Shown: piece after piece, positions 1 to 9,173 of the stretch
Layout of the letters: the number at the start of each line of letters is the position of its first letter
Numbering within the stretch: position 1 is the first letter of the stretch
From: Stenotrophomonas geniculata ATCC 19374 = JCM 13324
GTDB lineage: Bacteria; Pseudomonadota; Gammaproteobacteria; Xanthomonadales; Xanthomonadaceae
Direction: 5' to 3'
DNA: 64,000 bases
NCBI RefSeq assembly: GCF_001431625.1
Contig: NZ_LLXT01000102.1
Coordinates: 1 to 64,000 of the forward strand
The notes under the pieces: generated by a model
What the model saw: the letters and a program-made list of their open reading frames with translations, nothing else
What the model was told of the DNA's origin: nothing
The model's database searches: none
Made by a program: the position numbers and the translations under genes

Positions 1-20
1 AAGGCGCCCTAGGGCGCCTT
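1..20. terminator. Perfect 20-bp palindrome, probable (bidirectional) terminator
   Basis: The first 20 bases form a perfect inverted repeat (AAGGCGCCCT/AGGGCGCCTT). It lies downstream of the stop of the leftward LysM gene. The arms carry A/T edges as expected for an intrinsic terminator that can serve both strands. The flank beyond position 1 is not visible, so a U-tract for the leftward transcript cannot be confirmed. Confidence 0.5.
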
Positions 21-104
21 CGCATGTGGCTGTCAGACTTTGCCGGAGGTGCCTGCCCGCCAGAGGCCGGCACTACACGCAGTGGCCGGGCCGCCTGGCG
101 ATGG

Positions 105-1238
105 CTACTTCGCGTCCGGGTGCAGTGCGTTGAACCCCACGCGCACCGGCTTCACGCCCTGCATCACCAGCGCGTAGCTGACGTTGTCGAAGGTACGGAA
201 CACCATGGCGTGCGCGGCGTATTCGTCCGGCAGCGAGACCCGGCCTGCGCCGGTGCTGAGCGAATCGTCCATGCGCGACGAGGTCGGGTACTTCATGCGG
301 TGCGCCACGTGGCGGCCTGGGCGCCACAACGAGAACACGGTGCCGTTGTCCACGCCCTGCGCGCGGCCTGCCGAGATCGCGATCACATCGCGCGGGCCGG
401 CGGCGGTGAACATGTCGGTGACGGCCAGCACGCGCACGTCGACGCCCTCCACACCGGCGGCCGGGACATGGGGAATGAACTGCAGGTCGTACGGCTTGGC
501 CTCGACCGGGACCAGGCGGTCGCCAGCACGCACCTCGCGGCCGCCCTCGTTCTTGTCCAGCACCAGGGTGGACGCCTCGACCTTGCCGCCGGCGACATGG
601 GTGATGGTGCCGGTGGCGACCTGGGCCAGCTCATAGCCGAGCACGCCGCGGCGGTGGTTGGGGGCGTTGTAGGCCCGCCACAGGTTGCCGCTGCCCGGGG
701 TGACGTCGCCGTTGGCGGTCAGGTCCTCGGTCGGCTTGGGCTGGGCGTAGCGCACGGTCGGGCGGACCACGGCCCAGCGCTGGCCCAGCTGGGCGTCGGC
801 CAGGCGTACGTACACCGCGCTGCCGCTGGTGACGCGCAGGCGTTCTTCCTCCAGGCCGGCCACGTAGGGCAGCTGCTCGATGCTGTCGACCACGCTCAGC
901 TGCTTCAGGAACGGCTCGACCTGGGCCAGCGGAATGGCATCGATCGGGGCTTCCTGGCGCGGGCCGGGCTTGGCAGCGACGGTCACCCGGTCCAGATAGG
1001 CCAGGCTGAGCACGTCACCGGGATAGATCAGGTGCGGATTGGCGATCTGCGGATTGGCCTGCCAGATCTCCGGCCACAGCCACGGCTTCTGCAGGAAACG
1101 TGCGGCGATATCCCACAACGTATCCCCTTTTCGGACCACATAGGTGTCCGGGTGCCCGCCATTCACTTCCACGGCGGTAGCATAGGCAGCCACGGTCAGC
1201 ATCGCCGCGGCGACGACCGTACGAAAACGAAGCAACAT
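105..1238 (-). CDS. LysM-domain envelope protein
   Basis: This is a 377-residue protein with an N-terminal signal-like hydrophobic stretch (LLRFRTVVAAAMLTVAAYA). A LysM module follows at about residues 30-80 (YVVRKGDTLWDIAARF, then NPQIANPHLIYPGDVLSL). LysM binds peptidoglycan glycan strands, so an exported, wall-associated role is inferred. The remaining ~300 residues show no domain I recognise. The ATG at 1238 is chosen over the longer TTG-started reading (1262) because it opens directly on the signal sequence. The gene is divergent from def, and a -10-like TATAGT sits upstream. In xanthomonads a LysM gene beside def/fmt is a usual neighbourhood. Confidence 0.85.
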   Translation of the reverse strand: MLLRFRTVVAAAMLTVAAYATAVEVNGGHPDTYVVRKGDTLWDIAARFLQKPWLWPEIWQANPQIANPHLIYPGDVLSLAYLDRVTVAAKPGPRQEAPIDAIPLAQVEPFLKQLSVVDSIEQLPYVAGLEEERLRVTSGSAVYVRLADAQLGQRWAVVRPTVRYAQPKPTEDLTANGDVTPGSGNLWRAYNAPNHRRGVLGYELAQVATGTITHVAGGKVEASTLVLDKNEGGREVRAGDRLVPVEAKPYDLQFIPHVPAAGVEGVDVRVLAVTDMFTAAGPRDVIAISAGRAQGVDNGTVFSLWRPGRHVAHRMKYPTSSRMDDSLSTGAGRVSLPDEYAAHAMVFRTFDNVSYALVMQGVKPVRVGFNALHPDAK

Positions 1239-1273
1239 AGGTGTGAAGCCCTGATTCCCCAACAGGTTCGCGC

Positions 1274-1279
1274 ACTATA
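1274..1279 (-). promoter_or_regulatory. Putative -10 element for the LysM gene
   Basis: Read leftward the sequence is TATAGT, 35 bp upstream of the ATG at 1238, in the short divergent region between the LysM gene and def. TTGCCT lies 19 bp further upstream and TTGCGC 14 bp; neither spacing is ideal, so the -35 is uncertain. Confidence 0.4.
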
Positions 1280-1364
1280 GTCCAGAAACCGGGGCGCAAG
1301 GCAAGCGTTGGAGCTAGAATCTGCGACGTATGCCGGCGTGCCGGCCCCCTATCCGGAAACAGCC

Positions 1365-1877
1365 ATGGCCCTTCTCCCCATTCTCGAGTTCCCCGATCCG
1401 CGCCTGCGTACCAAGGCTGCGTTGATCGAAGCCGCCGAAGTCACCACGCCGGCCTTCCAGGAACTGATCGACAACATGTTCCTGACCATGTACGACGCCC
1501 CGGGCATCGGCCTGGCCGCCACCCAGGTGGACGTGCACAAGCGCTTCATGGTCATCGACGTCAGCGAAGAAAAGAATGAACCGCATGTGTTCATCAACCC
1601 GGAAATCGTCGCCAAGGACGGGGGCCGGGTGTACCAGGAAGGCTGCCTGTCGGTTCCGGGCATCTTCGCTGACGTCACCCGTGCCGATACCATCACCGTG
1701 AAGTACCTGGACCGCAACGGCCAGGAACAGCAGATGGAAGCCGGCGAAGTGCTGGCCACCTGCATCCAGCATGAGATGGATCACCTGGACGGCAAGCTGT
1801 TCATCGACTATCTGTCGCCGCTCAAGCGCGAGATGGTGCGCAAGAAGCTGGCCAAGCAGCGCAAGCACGTGGCGTGA
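1365..1877 (+). CDS. def: Peptide deformylase
   Basis: The 170-residue enzyme removes the formyl group from the N-terminal formyl-Met of nascent proteins; it is a cytosolic metallo-hydrolase. All three family motifs are visible: GIGLAATQ (motif 1), EGCLSVP (motif 2, metal-binding Cys) and HEMDH (motif 3, two metal His plus the catalytic Glu). The start at 1365 (MALLPILEF) gives the normal family length. The longer upstream reading from 1308 has no family resemblance. The next gene is fmt, which adds the same formyl group, a standard pairing, although a terminator lies between them here. Confidence 0.97.
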   Translation: MALLPILEFPDPRLRTKAALIEAAEVTTPAFQELIDNMFLTMYDAPGIGLAATQVDVHKRFMVIDVSEEKNEPHVFINPEIVAKDGGRVYQEGCLSVPGIFADVTRADTITVKYLDRNGQEQQMEAGEVLATCIQHEMDHLDGKLFIDYLSPLKREMVRKKLAKQRKHVA

Positions 1878-1887
1878 TCGCCAATCC

Positions 1888-1965
1888 GGGCCACCCTTCG
1901 GGTGGCCCGCGCCTGCGCGGCACGCGCGGGCTGTACGGCGCCGGCCGACGGCGCCGTTTTCTTTC
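1888..1965 (+). terminator. Two hairpins after def; the second is a good intrinsic terminator
   Basis: The first hairpin, 1888-1908, has arms GGGCCACCC/GGGTGGCCC with loop TTC. The second, 1936-1956, has arms CGGCGCCG/CGGCGCCG followed by TTTTCTTTC. This suggests def is largely terminated before fmt, so fmt may need read-through or its own promoter. Confidence 0.7.
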
Positions 1966-1997
1966 CTGCACGAATCCATCCTGCAAGTGGGGTAGCC

Positions 1998-2921
1998 ATG
2001 AGGATTGTCTTTGCCGGTACGCCGGAATTCGCGGTGTCATCGCTGCGCGCGGCTGCGCGCCATCATGAGGTCGTGGCCGTCTACACCCAGCCTGATCGTC
2101 CGGCCGGCCGTGGCCGTGGCCTGGCGCCGTCGCCGGTCAAGCTGGAAGCCGTGGCCCGTGGCATTCCGGTCTACCAGCCGGAGTCGCTGAAGGACGCGGC
2201 CGCCCAGCAGCAGCTGCGCGACCTGCAGCCGGATCTGATGGTGGTAGTGGCCTATGGCCTGATCCTGCCCAAGGCGGTGCTGGCCATTCCGACCCACGGC
2301 TGCTGGAACGTGCATGCCTCGCTGCTGCCGCGCTGGCGCGGTGCCGCGCCGATCCAGCGCGCGATCCAGGCCGGCGACGCCAAGACCGGCGTCTGCCTGA
2401 TGCAGATGGAGGCCGGCCTGGATACCGGCCCGGTGCTGCTGCACCAGGAACTGCCGATCGCGGCCACCGATACCGGTGGCCAGCTGCATGACAAGCTGGC
2501 CGAGCTGGGCGCACAGGTGCTGTCCGATGGCCTGGGCCTGCTGCGTGCCGGCATCAAGCCGATCGCGCGGCCGCAGCCGGAGCAGGGCGTGACCTACGCG
2601 CACAAGCTGGACAAGGCCGAAGCGAAGCTGGATTGGGCGCAGGACGCCGGCGCGCTGGCGCGTACCGTGCGCGCGTTCAATCCGTGGCCGATCGCCGAGG
2701 CGACGCTGGCCGGTGAACGCGTGCGCATCCATGGTGCGGTGGCGCTGGAGGCGGACCACGGCCAGGCACCGGGCACCGTACTGGCCGCCAGCCGCGATGG
2801 CATCGACATCGCCTGTGGCCAGGGCGCGCTGCGCCTGCGCGTGCTGCAGCGGGAAGGTGGCAAGGCGATTACTGCGGCCGACTACCTCAACGCCCGCCGC
2901 GATCTGCGCGTGGGGGCATAA
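1998..2921 (+). CDS. fmt: Methionyl-tRNA formyltransferase
   Basis: The 307-residue protein transfers a formyl group from 10-formyl-THF to Met-tRNAfMet. The N-terminal Rossmann-type formyltransferase domain begins [12 protein letters not shown]. The catalytic block contains [15 protein letters not shown], including the conserved Asn-His-Asp-type neighbourhood ([12 protein letters not shown], and D upstream of TGPVLL). The C-terminal OB-like domain carries AFNPWPIAE. The ATG at 1998 is preceded by GTGGGG and gives the usual length. Only 3 nt separate its stop from rsmB, suggesting an fmt-rsmB transcription unit. Confidence 0.97.
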   Translation: MRIVFAGTPEFAVSSLRAAARHHEVVAVYTQPDRPAGRGRGLAPSPVKLEAVARGIPVYQPESLKDAAAQQQLRDLQPDLMVVVAYGLILPKAVLAIPTHGCWNVHASLLPRWRGAAPIQRAIQAGDAKTGVCLMQMEAGLDTGPVLLHQELPIAATDTGGQLHDKLAELGAQVLSDGLGLLRAGIKPIARPQPEQGVTYAHKLDKAEAKLDWAQDAGALARTVRAFNPWPIAEATLAGERVRIHGAVALEADHGQAPGTVLAASRDGIDIACGQGALRLRVLQREGGKAITAADYLNARRDLRVGA

Positions 2922-2924
2922 GCG

Positions 2925-4256
2925 GTGTCGAAGCAGAACGATTTCTCCGTCGCCAAGGCGGCGCCGGGCGCGGCCACGCGCATGCTGGCCGCACGTGTGC
3001 TGGCACAGGTGTTCACCCGTGGCCGTTCGCTGAAGGCCGAGCTGGCCTGGGCGCTGCCGAAGCTGGCCGACAGCCGCGACCGCGCGCTGCTGGAAGCCCT
3101 GTGTTTTGCCGTCCTGCGTCGTCGCAGCACCTATGACGCGGCGCTGCAGTCGTGGATGCAGAAGCCGCTGTCGGCGCGTGATGCCGACCTGCGCACGCTG
3201 CTGATGGTCGGGTTCGCCCAGCTGGACGTGCTCGAGCTGCCGGCGCACGCGGCGCTGTCGGCCACGGTCGATGCCGCGCGTGCACTGGGCCGTGAGCGCC
3301 AGGCAGGCCTGGTCAATGCGATCCTGCGCCGCGCGCAGCGCGAAGGTTTCCCGGAACAGCCCGCGCGCGATGCCTTCCCGGAATGGCTGGCCGATGCGGT
3401 GGAACGCGATTGGCCGGCGCAGGCCGACGCGATCTTCAGCGCCAGCCTGCAACCGGCGCCACTGTGGTTGCGCGCCAACCGCCAGCAGGGTGGCCGTGAC
3501 AAGGCACTGGCAGCGCTGGCCGAAGCCGGCATCGCCGCGGAAGCCAGTCCGCTCAGCGCCGACGCGTTGCGCCTGGCCTCTCCGGTTGCCGTGAATCAGC
3601 TGCCCGGATTCGCCGAGGGCGCGATCTCGGTGCAGGACCTGTCGGCGCAGTGTGCGGCCGATGCGCTGGCCCCGGTGGCCGGTGCCCGCGTGCTGGACGC
3701 CTGCGCGGCACCCGGCGGCAAGTCGGCGCACCTGCTGGAGCGCGACCCCAGCCTGCGCCTGCTGGCGCTGGATATCGACGCGCGCCGTCTGGCCCGCGCA
3801 CGCGATACCTACACCCGCACCGGCGTGGGCGAACATGCGCAGACCCTGGCTGCCGATGCCAGTGATCCCGGTGCCTGGTGGGATGGCGTGCCGTTCGACG
3901 CGATCCTGCTGGATGCGCCGTGCTCGGCGACTGGTGTGATCCGCCGCCAGCCGGATGTGATGTTCCACCGTCGCGCTGAAGATATCGATGCACTGGTTGG
4001 CGTGCAGGCGCGCCTGCTGGAAGCCTGCTGGTCGATGCTGCGCCCGGGTGGCGTGCTGCTGTATGCCACCTGTTCGATCCTGCGCGCCGAGAACATCGAT
4101 CAGGTGCGCGCGTTCCTGAAGTGGCATCCGGATGCCGTTGCGCAGCCACTGGGCGACGCGTTCGGCGTCGATTGCGAAGGGGTGGCACGCCAGCGGCTGC
4201 CGGGTGAAAACGATGCTGACGGTTTCTTCTACGCGCGTCTGTTAAAAGCAGCCTGA
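2925..4256 (+). CDS. rsmB: 16S rRNA (cytosine-967 C5)-methyltransferase
   Basis: The 443-residue protein starts at GTG, directly behind fmt. It has an N-terminal NusB-like helical domain (about residues 10-150) and a C-terminal SAM-dependent m5C methyltransferase domain. The SAM site [15 protein letters not shown] and motif [14 protein letters not shown] are visible. The second catalytic-cysteine motif is YATCSIL. It methylates C967 of 16S rRNA. The GTG start is supported by the tight spacing to fmt and by the family's usual ~430-residue length. Confidence 0.95.
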   Translation: MSKQNDFSVAKAAPGAATRMLAARVLAQVFTRGRSLKAELAWALPKLADSRDRALLEALCFAVLRRRSTYDAALQSWMQKPLSARDADLRTLLMVGFAQLDVLELPAHAALSATVDAARALGRERQAGLVNAILRRAQREGFPEQPARDAFPEWLADAVERDWPAQADAIFSASLQPAPLWLRANRQQGGRDKALAALAEAGIAAEASPLSADALRLASPVAVNQLPGFAEGAISVQDLSAQCAADALAPVAGARVLDACAAPGGKSAHLLERDPSLRLLALDIDARRLARARDTYTRTGVGEHAQTLAADASDPGAWWDGVPFDAILLDAPCSATGVIRRQPDVMFHRRAEDIDALVGVQARLLEACWSMLRPGGVLLYATCSILRAENIDQVRAFLKWHPDAVAQPLGDAFGVDCEGVARQRLPGENDADGFFYARLLKAA

Positions 4257-4279
4257 CCCCCGCTGCCGTTTCGAGTCCC

Positions 4280-6001
4280 ATGCTGAAAACCCACGCGTCG
4301 CGCCAGACGTGGTTGTTGGTGGTGATGGCCCTGCTGGTGCTGGGGGCCGGCCTGGGCCTCCGAGATCCGTGGCCATCGGATGAGCCACGTTTCGCGCTGG
4401 TGGCCAAGCAGATGGTCGACAGCGGTTACTGGTTGTTCCCGCATCGCGGCCCCGAACTGTATTCGGACAAGCCACCGATGCTGATGTGGTGGCAGGCCGC
4501 GCTGTACAGCCTGGTCGGCCACTGGCGGGTGGCTTTCCTGCTGCCCTCGCTGCTGGCCGCGCTGGGCACGCTGTGGTGCGTGGTCGATCTCGGCCGCCGC
4601 CTGTGGACGCGGCAGGTGGGGCTGTACGCGGGTTGGGCACTGCTGTTCGCGCTGCACTTCACCTTCCAGGCGAAGAAGGCGCAGATCGATCCGCTGGTGG
4701 TGCTGTTCATCACCCTGGCCAACTACGGCCTGCTGCGCCATCTGCTGCTGGGCCCGGCCTGGCGCTGGTGGTGGATGGGCTGGTTCTTCGCCGGCATCGG
4801 GGTGATCACCAAGGGCGTAGGCGTGCTGGCGCTGATGATGATCGTGCCGGCCGCAGTCGCATCCATGCTGCATTGGCCGCGGGTGAGCCTGCACGTGCGT
4901 GACCTGCGGTTCTGGCTGACACCGCTGGCCTTCCTGCTGGCGGTGTCGTTGTGGCTGGTGCCGATGCTGCTGGCCGGCCTGGCCACCGGCTCGGAGCCGT
5001 ACCGCGCCTACATCGACGACATCCTGTTCCGGCAGACGGCACGGCGCTATACGCAGTCCTGGGACCATCACCAGCCGTGGTGGTACTTCCTGGCGATCAT
5101 GCCGTCGATGTGGATCCCCGCGTTCCTGCTGCTGCCGTGGGCGCTTCCGGCCTGGTTCCGGCGGCTGCGCCGGCGCGATGCGCGCTACCTGCTGCCGTTG
5201 GCCTGGTGGCTGCTGGTCGTGCTGTTCTTCTCCATTCCGCACGGCAAGCGCGACGTCTACATCCTGCCGGCATTGCCGATGTTCTGCCTGGCGTTGGCGC
5301 CGTTGCTGCCGGGGCTGCTGAGGCGGCGCGATGTGCAGCGTGTGCTGGGCGCATTCACCGCGTTGCTGGCACTGGCGCTGGGCCTGGTCGGTGCGCTGGC
5401 GCTGCTGGGTGATCCGGATTTCGAAGTGCGCCTTACCCATGGCCGCGGGTTGCTTCCCGGTGCCACCGATGCGCTGGCCTGGGCGGCGCTGGCGATGGCG
5501 GCCTGGTCGGCCTTGAGCCTGTGGGTGTGTGGGCGCCGGCGCAGGCACGTTGCCCTGGTCGCTACTCTGGCCGGGGTCTGGGTGCTGTACAGCCTGGTCG
5601 GTTATCCGGTGTTGAACGATTCCAGCTCGGCCCGTGGCCTGATGCGCGAGGTCAGCGCACGCATCGGCCCGCAGGCCGAGCTGGGACTGGTGGCATGGAA
5701 AGAGCAGAACCTGCTGATGGCCGATCGCCCTGCGGCCACCTTTGGATTCGAAGCGCGTTGGCATCAACAGCTGCAGGCAGCCGTGCGCTGGCAGCGGCTG
5801 GTTCCGCAGCACCGCTGGCTGCTGGTGAACGAAGATGCGATGCAGGCCTGCATTGATCGTGCGCAGGCCGAAATGGCGGGCATTTCCAATCGTCGCCGCT
5901 GGTGGCTGGTGCCTGCCGACGCGGTCGCCGGCACCTGCCGGCCGTCGGCGGCGGAACTCGAGCACGAGCGCCGCCTGCAGGGGCCCGGCATCACCGATTG
6001 A
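4280..6001 (+). CDS. GT39/PMT-family membrane glycosyltransferase (ArnT-like)
   Basis: This is a 573-residue polytopic membrane protein with roughly 11-12 hydrophobic segments. The N-terminal loop after the first membrane span carries the family signature (DPWPSDEPRFALVAKQM, with the acidic pair, then YSDKPPMLMW). These enzymes transfer sugars from polyprenyl-phosphate donors on the periplasmic side to lipid A, glycans or proteins; the acceptor cannot be read from sequence. It begins 23 nt after rsmB and runs convergent to the GT4 gene. Its place in a glycosyltransferase cluster suggests an envelope-glycan role. Confidence 0.85.
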   Translation: MLKTHASRQTWLLVVMALLVLGAGLGLRDPWPSDEPRFALVAKQMVDSGYWLFPHRGPELYSDKPPMLMWWQAALYSLVGHWRVAFLLPSLLAALGTLWCVVDLGRRLWTRQVGLYAGWALLFALHFTFQAKKAQIDPLVVLFITLANYGLLRHLLLGPAWRWWWMGWFFAGIGVITKGVGVLALMMIVPAAVASMLHWPRVSLHVRDLRFWLTPLAFLLAVSLWLVPMLLAGLATGSEPYRAYIDDILFRQTARRYTQSWDHHQPWWYFLAIMPSMWIPAFLLLPWALPAWFRRLRRRDARYLLPLAWWLLVVLFFSIPHGKRDVYILPALPMFCLALAPLLPGLLRRRDVQRVLGAFTALLALALGLVGALALLGDPDFEVRLTHGRGLLPGATDALAWAALAMAAWSALSLWVCGRRRRHVALVATLAGVWVLYSLVGYPVLNDSSSARGLMREVSARIGPQAELGLVAWKEQNLLMADRPAATFGFEARWHQQLQAAVRWQRLVPQHRWLLVNEDAMQACIDRAQAEMAGISNRRRWWLVPADAVAGTCRPSAAELEHERRLQGPGITD

Positions 6002-6019
6002 GCGTTCGGGCAACCTGGC

Positions 6020-7141
6020 TCAGGGGCTGGCCAGGGCGGCGTGGTAGCTGGCCAGCGTGGCGTCGGCGAATGTCTGCAGGCCGAACTCCCGCTGTGCATG
6101 GCGGCGTGCTGCCCGGCCATGTTCCGGCAGCGCATCGCGCTGTGCGTACAGCGCCTGCACCTGTGCGGCGATGGCGTCGATGTCGCGGGTGGCAACGACC
6201 CAGCCATCGACGCCTTGTTCGATGTTTTCCGGCAGGCCCGCGTAATCGCTGACCAGCATCGGCTTGGCGCTGGCCATCATCTCGCGGCAGGCGAAGGAGA
6301 TCGTCTCGACGTCATGGGACAGCACGAAGCCAGCATCGCCGGCCGCGATCAGTACGCGGGTATCGGCCAGCAGGCCGGTGAAGTGCACCTGCGCGGCCAC
6401 CTCGCCCAGCGCCTGCACCTGTTCGCGCTGCTGCGCGGTGGGCAGGTGGCCGGCCACGGCCATGTGCACGTGCGGGCGTACCGCATCGGGCAGCCGCGCG
6501 ATGGCCTGGGCCAGGTCGATCCAGCCCTTGTAATCGTCGGTGCCGGCATTGCTGACCAGCACCAGCGCCTGTGGATCCTGCGTCCATTGCTGGCGCAGCG
6601 CGCTGCCGGTGCCGGCCGGCTGTGGCGAGTAGCGCTCCAGGTCCACGCCGTTGCGGACCACGTCGATCGGGCAGCGACGGTATGGGCCCTGTTCCAGCAG
6701 GCGCTTGGTGTCGGCCGAGACTGCGATCAGCCGATCGGTGGCCCAGCGCGCGCGCAGCACATTGCCGAAGGTATCGGTGGGTTTGCTGTTGTGCTTGGTC
6801 AGCACGATCGGCGGGCGGCGCATGCCAAGCAGCCCCTGCATCACGAAGCGGTGGTCGCGCGCACCGTTGACGTGGATCAGGTCGATGCCTTCATCGCGCA
6901 CCAGCCTGCGCAGCGCACGCTGTTCGGCCAGCTGCCGGGGCAGCGTTGGCAGGCCGCTGCCGAACGCAATCGGCAGTGTGCGGGCAAGGCCTTCATCGGC
7001 CATGGTCCGCAGCAGCCGGCTGTCGGCCGGCGCGGCGACATGGAGCGTGTGCTGGCCGTGCAACGCACGCGCCAACGAGACGATGTACGTGGTGTGGCCA
7101 CCACCGTCGCCATAGTGGAAGTTGGTGTACAGGATTTTCAT
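6020..7141 (-). CDS. Glycosyltransferase family 4 protein
   Basis: The 373-residue protein has a GT-B fold layout. The N-terminal domain opens MKILYTNFHYGDGGGHTTY with the glycine-rich acceptor-side loop. The C-terminal nucleotide-sugar domain contains VVRNGVDLERYSP, VLVSNAGTDDYKGW and the ExxxxxxxE-type stretch ETISFACREMMASAKPMLVSD. The start ATG at 7141 is the first Met. It lies 43 nt behind the GT2 gene on the same strand, so the two are probably co-transcribed. A function in LPS core or surface glycan assembly is inferred from the neighbours. Confidence 0.88.
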   Translation of the reverse strand: MKILYTNFHYGDGGGHTTYIVSLARALHGQHTLHVAAPADSRLLRTMADEGLARTLPIAFGSGLPTLPRQLAEQRALRRLVRDEGIDLIHVNGARDHRFVMQGLLGMRRPPIVLTKHNSKPTDTFGNVLRARWATDRLIAVSADTKRLLEQGPYRRCPIDVVRNGVDLERYSPQPAGTGSALRQQWTQDPQALVLVSNAGTDDYKGWIDLAQAIARLPDAVRPHVHMAVAGHLPTAQQREQVQALGEVAAQVHFTGLLADTRVLIAAGDAGFVLSHDVETISFACREMMASAKPMLVSDYAGLPENIEQGVDGWVVATRDIDAIAAQVQALYAQRDALPEHGRAARRHAQREFGLQTFADATLASYHAALASP

Positions 7142-7184
7142 GGGGGATCTTCAGGCAACGCCCGCGAAGTGTGACACAGCGTGG

Positions 7185-8003
7185 TCACGGCCGGTCCGCG
7201 GAAGGCGCCGGATCGGCCACCGCCTGTCCATTGCCCAGCATCCACAGCATGATGGTCTTCTGCCGCACGTAGTTGGCGCGTACGTAGGCGTAGACCAGGC
7301 CATGCCAGCCATCGCGGAAGCCGCCACGGAACAGGAAGCCGCGCCAGAACCGCCAGGCCGGCGCCAGTACCAGCTTGCCCAGGGTGGCCCGCTTGCCCCG
7401 TGCGAACTCGTGCTCGGCCATCATCCGCGCATACTTCTCGGTCTTGGCCAGCTGCTGCTGCAATGACCGGTACGGGTAGTGGATCAGGTCGCCGCGCAGC
7501 GTACCGACGCTGCCGTCGACGCTGGCCGCCTCGTGGATCTCGCGCTTGCCGCGCCAGCCGCCCTGGCGGCGGTCGAACAGCCGCATCACCCGGTCCGGAT
7601 AGGCGTTGCCGTGGCGCAGGAACCTGCCGAAATACTCCGAGAGGCGGGCGAATCGGTAGCCGGCGTGGCCGCTGAAGCCGCCGTCGCGGGCCTGTTCGAT
7701 GGCCGCGCGCAGTTCCGGGCTGATCCGTTCATCGGCATCCAGGCACAGCACCCAGTCATGGCTGGCCTGCTCGACGCAGAACGCCTTCTGGCTGCGGAAA
7801 CCCTCGAACCGGCGCTGCAGCACGCGGGCACCGGCGGCCTCGGCGATGGCTACGGTGGCGTCAGTGGACTGCGAGTCCACCACCACAATCTCATCGCAGA
7901 AGGCCAGCGAGGCCAGGCAGTCGCCGATGCGCCCGGCCTCGTTGAACGCGATAATGCACGCCGAGATGCGAGGCCGTTCGATGGGAGCGGTCGTGGAGGA
8001 CAT
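7185..8003 (-). CDS. Glycosyltransferase family 2 protein (LPS-core WaaE/KdtX-like)
   Basis: The 272-residue protein has a GT-A fold. ISACIIAFNEAGRIGDCLASL opens the domain, VVVDSQSTDAT is the first nucleotide-binding block, and LDADERIS is the DxD motif. The C-terminal half carries many Arg/Trp/Tyr (YFGRFLRHGNAYPDRVMRLF, RGDLIHYPY), typical of the WaaE/KdtX branch that decorates the LPS inner core; that subfamily call is inference. Its ATG lies at 8003-8001 and collides with the start of the divergent gene on the other strand. Confidence 0.87.
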   Translation of the reverse strand: MSSTTAPIERPRISACIIAFNEAGRIGDCLASLAFCDEIVVVDSQSTDATVAIAEAAGARVLQRRFEGFRSQKAFCVEQASHDWVLCLDADERISPELRAAIEQARDGGFSGHAGYRFARLSEYFGRFLRHGNAYPDRVMRLFDRRQGGWRGKREIHEAASVDGSVGTLRGDLIHYPYRSLQQQLAKTEKYARMMAEHEFARGKRATLGKLVLAPAWRFWRGFLFRGGFRDGWHGLVYAYVRANYVRQKTIMLWMLGNGQAVADPAPSADRP

Positions 8004-8004
8004 G

Positions 8005-9060
8005 ATGGCCGGGTACCTGTTGTTTGCGACGGAGCGCTATGCGCTGCCTATTCTCGCCCCGTTGGCGCAGGCCTTGCACGCGTCCGGGCAGGAGGTAGCA
8101 GCCTGGTTCGAGGATGGCGCGGCCGGCAGCAGCCTGCCGGGGGTGCCCAACCTGGGCCTGAAGCAGGCCCTGGCAATGCGTCCGCGGGCGGTATTCAGCG
8201 CGGCCAACTGGGTGCCGACGTTCCTTTCGGGGGCCAAGGTGCAGCTGTTCCATGGCTTCAACGTGGAAAAGCGCGACAGTGCGCGCGGCCACTTCCGGGT
8301 GCGCGGCATGTTCGACCTGTACTGCACGCAGGGGCCGGCCACCACTGCGCCGTTCCGCGAGATCGCTGCCCTGCAGGGCCATTTCGCGGTGGCAGAGACC
8401 GGCTGGCCGAAGCTGGACCCGCTGTTCCGCGATGACGGTGGCGAGAGCGCCGCGTTGCGTGCTCCGGCCGGCGAGCGCCCGGTGATCCTGTTCGGCTCGA
8501 CCTTCACTGAACGGTTGAGCGCGGCCCCGCACCTGCACGCACAGATCGCCGCCAATATCGCTGCTGGTGATCACTACTGGCTGCTGACCCTGCACCCGAA
8601 GTGCCCGCCGGAACTGTTCGAACGCTACCGCGCGCTGGCCGGTGCCAATGCCCGCTTCATCGAGCCCGAGCAGGTGATGGCCGCACAGCGCGCCGCCGAT
8701 GTGCTGGTATCGGATACCTCGTCGATCGTTTCGGAGTTCATTGTCCAGCACAAGCCAGTGGTGACTTTCCGCAACCGCGTGCCCAAGCCGCACATGATCG
8801 ACTTCGATGATCCTGCGCAGCTGCAGGCGATGCTGCAGCGCGCGCTGCACCCGGACGCGGCGCTGCAGGCGGAAATCGTGCGCTACGCCGATGCCATCCA
8901 CCCGTACCGCGATGGCCTGTCCAGCGAGCGCGTGATCGCGGCCACCGAGGATTTCCTGTCGGGTGAAATGGGCGCGCTGCGGCGCAAGCCGTTCGGCAGC
9001 TGGGTGCGCGATCTGCAGATCCGCAAGGACCTGGGCTATTGGGGCCCCTCGCAGCGGTAA
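8005..9060 (+). CDS. CDP-glycerol glycerophosphotransferase-like protein
   Basis: The 351-residue protein resembles the poly(glycerophosphate) transferase family. It shows a GT-B-like build with LFGSTFTERLSAAPHL, LLTLHPKCPPELFERY and the late block AADVLVSDTSSIVSEFIVQHKPVVTFRN, which matches the family's nucleotide-binding end. In Gram-negatives such proteins add phosphoglycerol-type groups to surface glycans; the substrate here is unknown. GGAGGA at 7995-8000 favours ATG 8005 over 8002. It shares its start region with the divergent GT2 gene. Confidence 0.8.
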   Translation: MAGYLLFATERYALPILAPLAQALHASGQEVAAWFEDGAAGSSLPGVPNLGLKQALAMRPRAVFSAANWVPTFLSGAKVQLFHGFNVEKRDSARGHFRVRGMFDLYCTQGPATTAPFREIAALQGHFAVAETGWPKLDPLFRDDGGESAALRAPAGERPVILFGSTFTERLSAAPHLHAQIAANIAAGDHYWLLTLHPKCPPELFERYRALAGANARFIEPEQVMAAQRAADVLVSDTSSIVSEFIVQHKPVVTFRNRVPKPHMIDFDDPAQLQAMLQRALHPDAALQAEIVRYADAIHPYRDGLSSERVIAATEDFLSGEMGALRRKPFGSWVRDLQIRKDLGYWGPSQR

Positions 9061-9070
9061 CGGGGGTGAT

Positions 9071-9149
9071 GTAGCGCCGAGCCCATGCTCGGCTGCGTCA
9101 AGCCGAGCGTGGGCTCGGCGCTACAGTAGATCCACGCCATGCGTGGATG
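9071..9149. repeat. SMAG-type REP palindromes (paired, plus a third unit)
   Basis: A GTAG-headed palindromic unit (9071-9093) is followed after 8 nt by an inverted copy (9102-9124, one mismatch), giving a long imperfect hairpin. A third unit of a different subfamily starts with GTAG at 9126 and contains TCCACGC/GCGTGGA. This GTAG head plus stem-loop layout is the known S. maltophilia REP family. It sits between two converging genes. Confidence 0.85.
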
Positions 9150-9173
9150 CGCGGCCGGGATCCGGCCCCGCCG

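Noticed and set aside
24-1280. Long plus-strand ORF of 418 residues over the LysM gene
   Set aside because: His/Arg/Gly-rich translation typical of the antisense of a GC-rich gene; the leftward LysM reading has real motifs and a signal peptide.
2037-4127. 696-residue leftward ORF opposite fmt/rsmB
   Set aside because: Shadow of two firmly identified genes; composition is Arg/Gln/His-rich with no motifs.
9071-9149. CRISPR-like array from the repeated GTAG units
   Set aside because: Inverted rather than direct repeats, no regular spacers; fits REP/SMAG palindromes.
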